A stretch of DNA of 64,000 nt, taken from positions 1-64,000 of the forward strand of contig JAUJNX010000005.1 in assembly GCA_030447925.1 (NCBI GenBank). Reading direction: 5' to 3'. The notes beneath the pieces are model-generated. The model had not been told where the DNA came from, made no database searches, and saw nothing but the letters and a program-made list of their open reading frames with translations. Below, piece after piece: positions 7,804 to 14,518 of this stretch; the first letter of the stretch is position 1, and each line of letters starts with the position of its first letter. The translations under genes were made by a program, and so were the position numbers. Source of the stretch: Egibacteraceae bacterium (GTDB taxonomy: Bacteria > Actinomycetota > Nitriliruptoria > Euzebyales > Egibacteraceae).

Positions 7804-7909
7804 GCACGACGGACACGCGAGTCCTGGTGACCCATGGCCGCGAAGCGGACTCCCGGCCCGGCTGCGGCAGTCCGTCGTGGGGTCAGGGTCGCGTGTCCGG
7901 CCGTCGTGC
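7804..7909. repeat. long imperfect inverted repeat
   Basis: The left arm GCACGACGGACACGCGA (7804-7820) pairs with 7889-7909, which is its reverse complement with a four-base insert. Inner segments also pair: CCTGGTGACCC with GGGGTCAGGG, and GCGGACT with AGTCCGT. The whole 106 bases could fold as one branched hairpin. It lies just after the stop of the 7322-7795 gene, so a terminator is the simplest reading; a mobile-element end is another. Confidence 0.5.
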
Positions 7910-7966
7910 GGCGGTTGCAGGGCTAGGACGGACTCGTCGCTGCATCCCGGAGAGCAGGGCTACGGA

Positions 7967-8200
7967 GTGCGCGTCGACAACCGCACGCAGCGGGACCTCG
8001 TCGTCTGGACCGAGGCCGATCCCGAGCACCGCGTGCAGGTGCCCCCGGCCTCGTCGCACACGATCATCCCGCTGCCCGGAGCATCCGAGTCGGGCAGCGT
8101 CGCCCTGATCGGGCAACGCGAGGGAAGCGACGTACTGGTCGGCATCCGCGACACCGGAACAGCCACAGAGCAGTGCCGCCACGGCGAGCATGACCTTCAT
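7967..8200 (+). pseudogene. possible gene remnant (hypothetical beta-rich protein)
   Basis: The plus-strand frame from GTG 7967 reads VRVDNRTQRDLVVWTEADPE, then HTIIPLPGASESGSVALIG and REGSDVLVGIRD, with normal codon use for this genome up to about 8160. After that the frame runs on as the antisense of the 8243-8677 gene and looks unnatural. I see neither a ribosome-binding site nor a proper N- or C-terminus, so this is likely a fragment. The opposite strand offers a lipoprotein-like start at 8200, but its codon use is poorer. Confidence 0.3.
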
Positions 8201-8242
8201 GGCCGGTTGGACGACGCACCGGTGGTGCGAGTTCCCCTCATC

Positions 8243-8677
8243 TCACTGGCCGCGGGTCGCGCCTTCGGCGGCCCACGTGCCTTGCCCGACTTGCACGATG
8301 GTGCCGATGGCGACCAACTCCCCTTGGCGGAGGACGCCGTAACGCTGCGGTTGCAGCTCCACCAGCTGGTCACCCGGCTCGAGGTCGCGGCGAAGGGCTT
8401 CGCGGGCTGCGTCACGAGGATCGGTCGCACCGAGGAAGTCGTACTCGGCGTAGTCGATGACGTCGGATGCTCGCTGGTCGCAGTCGAGATCGTCGGGCGG
8501 CGCTGGTGCCGTCACCTCGGTTGCGGGGTCGACCAACTCGTAGACCTCGGCCGGGCAAGCCATCGTGGACGGGTCAGGACAGAGCTGCCGAAAGCGCACG
8601 GCCGGCCACGCACGCACCCCGACGACCATGAGCAGCGCCAGCAGCGCGGCGAGGCCCAGGGCAATACGAGGTCGCAT
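8243..8677 (-). CDS. membrane-anchored or secreted hypothetical protein
   Basis: A 144-residue protein starting at ATG 8677. The N-terminus [20 protein letters not shown] is a signal peptide or anchor helix without a lipobox Cys; the rest is an exported acidic domain with Cys pairs (QLCPDPSTMACPAE and LDCDQRAS), then DAAREALRRDLEPGDQLVEL and YGVLRQGELVAIGTIVQV, which suggests a small beta fold. Family not recognised. The start codon overlaps the stop of the upstream gene on the same strand (TGATG), so the two are probably co-translated. Confidence 0.6.
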   Translation of the reverse strand: MRPRIALGLAALLALLMVVGVRAWPAVRFRQLCPDPSTMACPAEVYELVDPATEVTAPAPPDDLDCDQRASDVIDYAEYDFLGATDPRDAAREALRRDLEPGDQLVELQPQRYGVLRQGELVAIGTIVQVGQGTWAAEGATRGQ

Positions 8678-8952
8678 CAGTCCCCGCGGATGATGTGTCG
8701 ACGGTGGAGTCGGACAGTCGTGCCGCACCAAGGGCAACGCAACGTCGGGTACTCCGGGCTGCCCGGCCTCCAGCTCGTGGTCCCGCGGAACGGCTTGCTG
8801 CATCCCGGGTACCCGCTGAACAGCGGCACGCGCTCGATCGGGGGCAACTCAGGCAACGACGCCAGGCTGCCCGACGACGCCGAAGCGGACCCGCGGCCAG
8901 TTCCACGGCACGCCGACCAGCGCAGCGACCGAGCACCTGGGCTCGGTGGCAA
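8677..8952 (-). CDS. small CxxC protein, start uncertain
   Basis: Unrecognised. The reliable part is the C-terminal half: LPPIERVPLFSGYPGC, then a closing zinc-ribbon-like segment TLRCPWCGTTVRLHRR. The knuckle CPWC plus the earlier Cys might bind a metal. The annotated start (8952) gives 91 residues, but the first 35 or so are low-complexity and the true start may be further in, for example the GTG in ERVPLF. The stop overlaps the start of the 8243-8677 gene by one base, which supports expression. Confidence 0.4.
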   Translation of the reverse strand: MPPSPGARSLRWSACRGTGRGSASASSGSLASLPELPPIERVPLFSGYPGCSKPFRGTTSWRPGSPEYPTLRCPWCGTTVRLHRRHIIRGD

Positions 8953-9027
8953 CCGGAGCGGAGCGGAGGGCGGCAGGCCGCAGCGAAGCGAGGACTACGA
9001 CCCGGCACCAGGAGCAACGCTGACCCC

Positions 9028-9330
9028 ATGAGCACAGACAACGCCGACGGGCCGACCCGCGCTCGCAGCTACACCTGCCACCACTTCTCCATAGCGCGCC
9101 CCGACGGGCGGGCTAGTGAGCTCCTCTGCGCGGCAGCTGACGCGGTTGAAAGCCTGGGCCGCGTCCACGTACTCGACGCCGTGCTGCGCTCGCAGGTCGA
9201 GCGCGAGGGCGTGGACCAAGTCATCAGCGTCTACTGGGTGCCAGATGACGACCCTGATCTGACCGACACCGCCGCCGGCAAAGGCACCACGCGGCAGAAG
9301 GACCAGCATGAGCGTGGCGGTGCAGCGTAG
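9028..9330 (+). CDS. hypothetical protein (100 aa)
   Basis: A 100-residue soluble protein from ATG 9028 (MSTDNADGPTRARSYTC). The body HHFSIARPDGRASELLC, AADAVESLGRVHVLDAVL and VDQVISVYWVPDDDP alternates beta and helix in a natural way and codon use is normal. The only purine-rich stretch upstream (AGGAG, 9010-9014) lies unusually far from the ATG. No family recognised. It sits alone in the element with no partner on the same strand. Confidence 0.5.
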   Translation: MSTDNADGPTRARSYTCHHFSIARPDGRASELLCAAADAVESLGRVHVLDAVLRSQVEREGVDQVISVYWVPDDDPDLTDTAAGKGTTRQKDQHERGGAA

Positions 9331-9678
9331 GACGGCTTGGACTCCTTGCACCTGCTGCGCTGCGGTCCGCGCGGGCGGTGGGCCGAGGACGGCGCGCTTG
9401 CGCGCCGCCCGCAGTGCCCGACCGCCCCTCTCGGCCCGCCGTCCCGCGCGGCGGAGCCGAGCTGCGGTGTTCGGCGGCGCAGCCGCCCTTGAAGCTGTAG
9501 GGAAACTGCTCACGACCCGGCGTCCTCTCACATGTGTTGTGCCGCTTGATGCTTGACGTTCGGCTGCCGGCTGATGCTTTACGGGTCGGTCGGCTGATGC
9601 TTTACGGGGTCGGTTGACGGGTGGCCGCTGCGCCTGCTGTTGGACTCGCTCGCCGTTGGCGGGACGAGGGGCGGCGGG
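9331..9678. other. no gene; tandem repeats near an IS fragment
   Basis: About 350 bases without a credible coding region. It contains the two tandem 23-24-base repeats at 9568-9614 and, just before them, a weaker third copy of the core (TTGATGCTTGACG at 9547-9559). This is probably the left end of the insertion sequence whose transposase fragment follows. Confidence 0.4.
9568..9614 (+). repeat. two tandem direct repeats, 23 and 24 bases
   Basis: CGGCTGATGCTTTACGGGTC plus GGT at 9568-9590 is repeated at 9591-9614 with one extra G. A partial third copy (TGATGCTTGACG) precedes them. Repeats in front of a transposase start are typical of IS ends. Confidence 0.75.
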
Positions 9679-9885
9679 ATGGTGCTGGCGGAGCGCAGCG
9701 TGGTGGAGCAGCGGTACGAAGCGGTGCAGCAGGTGTTGGCGGGTGGGGTGCCGGTGACCGAGGTGGCGGCCCGGTTCGGGGTGTCGCGCCAATCGGTGCA
9801 CGCCCGGATACGCCGCCACCGGGTCGCCGGGTTGGCCGGGCTGGAGGATCGGTCGCACCGCCAGCGTCACGACAAGGCTGCCTGA
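9679..9885 (+). pseudogene. IS481-type transposase, N-terminal helix-turn-helix fragment
   Basis: From ATG 9679 the frame reads MVLAERSVVEQRYEAVQQVL, then VTEVAARFGVSRQSVHARIR and a GLAGLEDRSHR end: the N-terminal DNA-binding helix-turn-helix of IS481/IS3-type transposases, which binds the terminal repeats. The protein stops after 68 residues, before the DDE integrase core, which is not found downstream. It is therefore a stub with no transposition activity. Confidence 0.75.
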
Positions 9886-10021
9886 CGCGTCGTGCACCAG
9901 ACGGGGGCGCCACCTAGCGCCCCCCGTCCACGTCCCGACGTCCGGATGGGACTTGCGGACCGTCACCCTTGGCGTTACCTGTGCACCGGTCGTGTTCCTC
10001 CGGGCGTCAGCGGTGGCCTCG

Positions 10022-10627
10022 TCAGGGCCGGCGCCGCGCGCGTCGCGTGGCGACCGCGAGGCCGAGGATCCCCAGCGCGATTGCACCCGCGACGGCCGCC
10101 AGGGGTGGCGACCAGGGTGACCGGACCGAGACGGCCGGGGCCGGTGCGATGGGGACTGGATCAGGGTTCGGCGGGCGAGCGCTGCCGAGGCCTTCGGCGA
10201 GCGCCACCCCGGCCTCGCGGGTTCCGCCGCAGAGGTTGGCGGTCAGCTGTGCCGGCTCGTGGTCGAAGGAGGCGGCGTCGGCGAACACCAGGTACGTGCC
10301 GCGCCGAGGGAGCTCCAGGCCGCAGCTGGCGCTACTCGCTGCGCTGACGACCTCCTGGGTGCGGACCACCTCGCCCTTGTGCACCTCACGGACTTGGAAC
10401 GTCCATATCACCGGGTCGCCGCTCGACCAGATCGGGCCGGCGGGGCGGGCAGCGGCGACGTCGATGACTGACCCGACGAACACCGCGTCCGCCTGCGCGA
10501 ACAGCTCCGCATCATCCGTCTCGGCGCAGCTGCACGCCGACGCGGGCTGCGCCAGCCCGACCGTCAGCACGAGACCGGCCAGGGCCAACACCGCCAGCAG
10601 GCGGTCTACCGTTGCGCTCTTCGTCAC
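10022..10627 (-). CDS. secreted TIMP-like domain protein with C-terminal membrane anchor
   Basis: A 201-residue exported protein. From GTG 10627 a signal peptide (LLAVLALAGLVLTVGLAQPASA) is followed at once by CSCAETDDAELFAQADAVFV, the Cys-x-Cys opening of bacterial tissue-inhibitor-of-metalloproteinase-like (netrin/OB fold) domains. The domain continues with WTFQVREVHKGEV and closes with further Cys (SASCGLELP, NLCGG). A proline-rich spacer leads to a single helix ending in RRARRRP, so the domain would be held on the outer face of the membrane. Function unknown in bacteria. The same frame stays open far upstream, but that part is antisense to other genes. Intact, unlike its neighbours. Confidence 0.7.
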   Translation of the reverse strand: MTKSATVDRLLAVLALAGLVLTVGLAQPASACSCAETDDAELFAQADAVFVGSVIDVAAARPAGPIWSSGDPVIWTFQVREVHKGEVVRTQEVVSAASSASCGLELPRRGTYLVFADAASFDHEPAQLTANLCGGTREAGVALAEGLGSARPPNPDPVPIAPAPAVSVRSPWSPPLAAVAGAIALGILGLAVATRRARRRP

Positions 10628-10694
10628 ACCAAGTGAGACGCCGCGATGCTGTGCACCGTTCCACGTCAGCTGCGCGCGCTCACCTGAGCACCGG

Positions 10695-11161
10695 CTACAC
10701 GTCGGCGTGATGTCGCCGCGCAAGGGCCTGCCAGCGGCGCTGGCGGTGGCGGTGGCGGTAGAAGATCTCCGGCCACGCGCGGACCAGCGGCGTGAGGGGT
10801 CCGGCGTCGATGTGGACCTCATCGGTGTAGCGGCAGGTGCCGGCGGCCAGGGGTTCGACGCGGATGATGAGGCGCCAGTGGCGGATCGGGCCGCTGGCCT
10901 CGTCGGACTTGAGCTCCCGGCGGTCGGCGTCGATGCGGGCGACGGTGAGGCGGTGGCGCGGAGAACGGCAGGACGCCGAACAGCAGGATCCAGGTTGTGA
11001 CCGTCTCGCCCTCGCGCCACGGGTCCAGCGTCCCTCCAGCTGCGGGAACCGCGCCAGCCGCCGGGCGACGTGGACCAGCAGCGCGGGCTTGAGGACAGCC
11101 GCGAACGCGCGGTCGGCGACGTGGGCAGGGTGGTGGTCAGCGTCACGGTGGCGGCGGTCAC
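10695..11161 (-). pseudogene. SRPBCC (START/Bet v1-like) family gene with three frameshifts
   Basis: Starting at GTG 11161, which overlaps the stop of the CDF fragment (GTGA), the protein reads VTLTTTLP, then after a shift at about 11125 HVADRAFAAVLKPALLVHVA and RRLARFPQLEG, after a second at about 11033 LDPWREGETVTTWILLFGVL, and after a third at about 10958 HRLTVARIDADRREL and YTDEVHIDAGPLTPLVRAW. Joined, these give one complete hydrophobic-ligand-binding SRPBCC protein of about 150 residues. Each shift is one base in a short C or G run. As written it cannot make a functional protein. Confidence 0.7.
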
Positions 11162-11367
11162 CAGCGCACGTCCTCGCAGCCGCGGTGGGTGTCGGGCTCC
11201 ACCTGCAGGGTGGCGTGGTCGATGTGGTGGCGGTCGCGCAGCAGGGTGCGGGCGCGGTCCAGGACACCGTGGCCGTCGGCGGTGGGCGCGGTCATCAGGT
11301 GGGCGCTGGCGACGTCCCTCTGCGAGGTGAGCGTCCAGACGTGCAGGTCGTGGACGTCTGACCCTGG
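11158..11367 (-). pseudogene. cation diffusion facilitator (CzcD/ZitB-like), C-terminal fragment
   Basis: Only the cytoplasmic C-terminal metal-binding domain of a CDF metal/proton antiporter remains: VHDLHVWTLTSQRDVASAHL, a VLDRARTLLRDRH helix and the closing HATLQVEPDTHRGCEDVRW. The six membrane helices are missing; upstream of about 11362 the sequence changes abruptly to the start of the replication module. A rearrangement that brought the two together probably cut the gene. It once formed an operon with the SRPBCC gene. Confidence 0.75.
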
Positions 11368-11447
11368 ACATGAGCGAGGGCCCTCCTGCGCCAACAGGCG
11401 GGCCCTCCGTACCAGCCCCGCACCCCACGCCTGGAGGAGTTGCGCTG

Positions 11448-11798
11448 ATGCCCGGAACCCTACCCCCGCACGTCTGGGCCCTGACCGCCGTCTTCGTCGC
11501 CCTGCTCGTCGGCCTCCCCGCCCTCGCTTGGTGGGAGACTCGCCGCTCCCACCGCCGCGCCGCTGCCCTGCTCGACTCGTGGAGTCTGCCGACGACGGGC
11601 CGTGCTGACGATGTCGATCGCCTGCAGCACGCTGGTGAAGGCAAAGGTGCCGGCCAGCGCGAGGCCCATCCCGTCGTCGCTGAGCACGGCCAGCACGACG
11701 GCCAGCACGAACTGCGCGCCGGCCAGCACGAGCCGGACCTGCAACCCTCTGCCCACACCCAGCAGGTTACTCTCCGTGATGGGCTGGACGCGGCGTGA
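11448..11798 (+). CDS. small membrane protein upstream of repSA
   Basis: From ATG 11448, with an excellent GGAGGAG eight bases upstream, the first 45 residues form one membrane helix (WALTAVFVALLVGLPALAWW) followed by a basic helix ETRRSHRRAAALLDSW. Small single-helix proteins of this kind precede repSA in several integrative elements. From about 11595 the frame is antisense to a putative minus-strand gene and looks unnatural, so the original C-terminus may have been replaced by an insertion. The stop at 11796-11798 overlaps the repSA GTG. Confidence 0.5.
   Translation: MPGTLPPHVWALTAVFVALLVGLPALAWWETRRSHRRAAALLDSWSLPTTGRADDVDRLQHAGEGKGAGQREAHPVVAEHGQHDGQHELRAGQHEPDLQPSAHTQQVTLRDGLDAA
11460..11756 (-). 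CDS. possible small two-helix membrane protein, antisense in element
   Basis: The minus-strand frame from GTG 11756 reads VGRGLQVRLVLAGAQFVLAV, VLAVLSDDGMGLALAGTFAF and TSVLQAIDIVSTARRR: two good membrane helices with natural codon use. A GGAGAG lies about 12 bases upstream. The recognisable part ends near 11595; the remaining residues to the stop at 11460 are antisense of the plus-strand small membrane protein. I suspect a minus-strand gene was inserted and lost its own stop. Not recognised. Confidence 0.3.
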   Translation of the reverse strand: MGRGLQVRLVLAGAQFVLAVVLAVLSDDGMGLALAGTFAFTSVLQAIDIVSTARRRQTPRVEQGSGAAVGAASLPPSEGGEADEQGDEDGGQGPDVRG

Positions 11799-13527
11799 CC
11801 GACGTCCTCGACCCCACCAACCCCCGCCGCCGCGGACGTCGCGCCGGGGGTGTCGGCGGGGGTGCTGGCCGACCTGCTCGCCTGGGGTGAGGACCTCGAA
11901 CAGGTGCAGGAGCAGGTCCGCCAGCTCGGCGGCTGCGAGCACCCATCCGCGTCGCCGGCACCCGCCAGCACATCGACGCGATCACCGGCGAAGTGCAGCA
12001 CTCGTGGTCGACCGAGGGCAGGGCGGACGGGACGGTGTGGGTGCCGTGCAAGAACCGCCGCGCGTCGCGCTGTGAACCGTGCTCGCGGACCTATCAGGCC
12101 GACGCCTACCAGCTCGTCGTCGCCGGCCTCCGCGGCGGCAAGTCCGTGCCCGAGCACGTCCAGGCCTGCCCCGCCGTCTTCGTCACCCTCACCGCCCCCA
12201 GCTTCGGGCCGGTCCACACCATCGACGCCCGCGGCGCCTGCATGCCCCGCCGCACCCCCACCACCTGCCCGCACGGTGTCCGGCTGTCGTGCGGCGCCCG
12301 CCACCGCGACGACGACCCCGCGTTGGGCCAGCCGATCTGCACCGGCTGCTTCGACTACACCGCCGCCGTCATCTGGAACGCGCACGTATCGGAGCTGTGG
12401 CGGCGCACCACCATCGCGGTGTACCGCGCCCTCGCCCGCCACCTCGGCCGGTCCGAGCGGCGGGTCCGCCGCGAGGTGTCGGTGCAGTACGTCAAGGCGG
12501 CCGAGTTCCAACGCCGCGGCCTGCTCCACTTCCACCTCGCCATCCGCCTCGACGCCGCCGACCTCCGGTGGTCGTGGCCCGACGGCGTCCCCTGGCGCGA
12601 GCCGCACCGGTTCACCCCGCCGCCGGCCGAGTACACCACCGACCTGCTCGCTGCCGCGGTCCGTGGTGCCGCCGCCCACGCCCACGTCTCCGCACCCGAA
12701 CCGGTCCAGGTCGGCTCAGCGGTCGTGTCGACTGGCTCGCAGCGCGATCACGACGGCCAGCAGCGCCACCACGACGGTGATGGGCAGCTCCTGACGGCCA
12801 CCGTCGACCACCCGAGCCACGAAGTAATTGACGACCAGCGCGACGGCAACCGCCGCCACCACAACGGCCAGGACAAAGCGGATACGCCTCATGGCGCGGA
12901 CCGTATCCGCCAACTCCCCCTCGCCTTCGGAGCGGGTCAGGGGCCGCAGGTCCGCGGAGCGGATGACGCAGTCACCCTTGACGCGCGGCCCGCCCCCAAC
13001 GCTGGTCCGTCCGGGCCCCTCGGGGCCCAACACACCGCCGCCGCACTCGCCGCCGCGACCGTCATCGACGTCGACCCCACCGCCGCGCTCCACCCCTCCC
13101 GCCACGTCCGCGCCCGCACCCGCACCCGCACCGCCGCGCTGGAGCGGCTCGCCCCGCCCGCCCTGGCTATGCCCGACCCGGACCTGGTGGTGCGCTGGGC
13201 GAGCAGGTCGACGTCACCCCGATCCCCGTCGCGACACAGGCGGAGCTGGGCGCGCACGGCTACAGCCGCGAACGCGTCGCCGGCTACCTCGCCAAGTACG
13301 CCACCAAGCACACCGAGGCGCTCGGCACCCTCGACCGCCGCCTCGACCTGCACGACCTCCCCACCCTGGCGGTCAACCCGCACATCCGCCGGCTGGTCGT
13401 CACCTGCTGGCTCCTCCAGCCCGCCTACCCCGGCCTCCGCCTCGCGTCGTGGTCGCACCAGCTCGGCTACGGCGGCCACTGGCTCACCAAGTCCCGCCGC
13501 TACTCCACCACCTTCGGCCCGCGGACG
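11795..13527 (+). pseudogene. RepSA-type replication initiator, multiply frameshifted and interrupted
   Basis: RepSA proteins start rolling-circle-type replication of excised actinomycete elements. The pieces here follow in order: GTG 11795 VTDVLDPTNP; after a shift in a C run near 11825, GVLADLLAWGEDLEQVQEQV; after another near 11943, IRVAGTRQHIDAITGEV, then CEPCSRTYQADAYQLVVAGL, VFVTLTAPSFGPVHT, GQPICTGCFDYTAAV and FQRRGLLHFHLAIRLDA with the conserved metal-site HFH. About 300 bases of unrelated DNA (12716 to about 13020) interrupt it. It resumes, shifts again near 13199, and reads RERVAGYLAKYATKHTEAL and WLTKSRRYSTTFG before running in frame into the integrase. Not functional as written. 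Confidence 0.75.
12716..12892 (-). CDS. small two-helix membrane protein inside the repSA remnant
   Basis: A 58-residue minus-strand product from ATG 12892: a basic start MRRIR, helix one FVLAVVVAAVAVALVVNYFV, a short charged loop DGGRQELP, helix two ITVVVALLAVVIALRAS and a basic end. The topology is credible and the codons fit the genome, while the plus-strand reading of the same bases is rich in His, Asp and Gln and looks artificial. The Shine-Dalgarno match is weak. Unrecognised. Its presence marks the insertion that splits repSA. Confidence 0.45.
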   Translation of the reverse strand: MRRIRFVLAVVVAAVAVALVVNYFVARVVDGGRQELPITVVVALLAVVIALRASRHDR

Positions 13528-14343
13528 GTGCAGGTCGCGCACGGGACGCTCCGGCTCGCGCTGGAGCAGGCGGTGCTGTGGGGCCTGGTCCCGCGCAACG
13601 TTGCCCGGCTTGTCAAGCCCCCGGCCTACTCCGCGGGGGAGCAGCGCCCGTTCACGCCTGCCGAGCAGGGTGCGATCCTCGACGCGGCGCAGTCGGACCC
13701 GCTCCACGTCATGGTCGTGCTCGCCCAGGCGACGGGGCTGCGCCAGTCGGAGCTGCTCGGGCTCCGGTGGGAGGGGGTCGACCTGGAGGGCCGCCTGCTC
13801 CGCGTCGACAAGCAGCTCGGTCGCGACGGGCAGCTCAAGCACCTCAAGACCGCGGCCGCGCGCCGCGCCCTCCCCCTCCCATCGCCGGTGATCGACCTTC
13901 TGCGCCGGCACCGCGCGGAGCAGGACCGCCAGCGGGTCGAGTCGGTCGTACGGGAGGACCGCGACCTCATCATCACGACGCGCAACGGCCGGCCCGTGAG
14001 CCAGCGCAACGCGCACCGATCGTGGACGCGCATCCTGGAACGCGCCGGGGTGGAGCACCGCGGCATCCACCACCTGCGGCACGCCTACGTGACCATGCTC
14101 GCGGAGAACGGGGTGCACGAGCGCGTCGCGCAGCATCTCGCCGGCCACGCAGACGGGCGCATGACGCGCGAGGTCTACACCCACGTCACCCAGCGGATGC
14201 TGGAGGGCGCCACCGCAGTCGTCGAGCGGGCCGCCCTCGACCTGCACGGGACGGGCGATCGGGGAAAGGGTCCAGTATTGGGTCCAGGAGCCTCGGAAGG
14301 GCCCGCCGGGGCCGACCCCGCGGGCGAGGCCAAAGCGCCGTGA
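13528..14343 (+). CDS. tyrosine integrase, truncated and fused to repSA remnant
   Basis: The catalytic domain of a phage-type tyrosine recombinase: ARLVKPPAY-SAGEQRPFTPAE, the first catalytic Arg in ATGLRQSELLGLRW (about residue 70), a Lys in the hairpin, the HHLRHAYVTMLAENGV box with His and Arg, LAGHADG, and the nucleophile Tyr in REVYTHVT (about 216). The arm-binding and most of the core-binding N-terminal domains are missing; the frame continues upstream without a stop into repSA C-terminal sequence, so a deletion fused the two. The gene ends 18 bases from the mature tRNA-Phe 3' end, as expected for an element that integrates there. GTG 13528 is only a nominal start. Confidence 0.75.
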   Translation: MQVAHGTLRLALEQAVLWGLVPRNVARLVKPPAYSAGEQRPFTPAEQGAILDAAQSDPLHVMVVLAQATGLRQSELLGLRWEGVDLEGRLLRVDKQLGRDGQLKHLKTAAARRALPLPSPVIDLLRRHRAEQDRQRVESVVREDRDLIITTRNGRPVSQRNAHRSWTRILERAGVEHRGIHHLRHAYVTMLAENGVHERVAQHLAGHADGRMTREVYTHVTQRMLEGATAVVERAALDLHGTGDRGKGPVLGPGASEGPAGADPAGEAKAP

Positions 14344-14352
14344 CCTGCGGGT

Positions 14353-14410
14353 TCGGGAGGGTGGTCAGGGGCAGGGTCGAACTGCCGACCTCTCACTTTT
14401 CAGGCGAGCG
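14353..14410. repeat. tRNA-Phe 3'-half att core (near end)
   Basis: This 58-base segment spans the tRNA 3' end through the anticodon stem and is matched imperfectly by 6137-6193. It is the likely integration core, kept intact here because it completes the functional tRNA. Confidence 0.6.
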
Positions 14411-14434
14411 CTCTACCGACTGAGCTACCTGACC
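14362..14434 (-). tRNA. tRNA-Phe (anticodon GAA)
   Basis: The minus strand folds as a standard cloverleaf: acceptor GGTCAGG pairing with CCTGACC, D stem GCTC/GAGC with an AGTCGGTA loop, anticodon stem CTCGC/GTGAG with loop CTGAAAA (anticodon GAA), a five-base variable loop AGGTC, and T arm GGCAG-TTCGACC-CTGCC. The discriminator is A; the following bases are CCC, so CCA is not fully encoded and must be added by enzyme. Serves as the attachment site of the integrative element. Confidence 0.95.
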
Positions 14435-14518
14435 GGGATGCACCACCGGGGTGGGGCAGAGGGAGAGGTTAGCACCGGGGGGAGGGCTGGGACCAACGGG
14501 ACTGACTATCCTTGGGCG

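Larger units (their letters stand above)
6137..14410. mobile_element. decayed actinomycete integrative element in tRNA-Phe
   Basis: Two imperfect copies of the 3' half of tRNA-Phe (6137-6193 and 14353-14410) bracket about 8.3 kb. Next to the intact tRNA lies a tyrosine integrase, preceded by a RepSA-type replication initiator: the int-rep order and tRNA target of actinomycete integrative and conjugative elements (AICEs) of the pSAM2 kind. Both genes are damaged, no transfer gene (TraB/FtsK-like) is present, and the far repeat has diverged, so the element is immobile. Cargo includes a secreted protein with a downstream partner, several small membrane or secreted proteins, an IS481-type fragment and broken CDF and SRPBCC genes. 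Base composition is locally richer in A/T, most visibly at 6400-7800. Confidence 0.7.

Noticed and set aside
7883..8200. Minus-strand lipoprotein-like start MKVMLAVAALLCGC
   Set aside because: The signal-like segment is attractive, but codon use beyond it is poor and the opposite strand reads better; no ribosome-binding site.
10022..12685. An 887-codon minus-strand open frame
   Set aside because: Only its last 201 codons (from GTG 10627) look like a protein; the rest is antisense to repSA and the CDF/SRPBCC remnants and stays open because GC-rich DNA has few stops.
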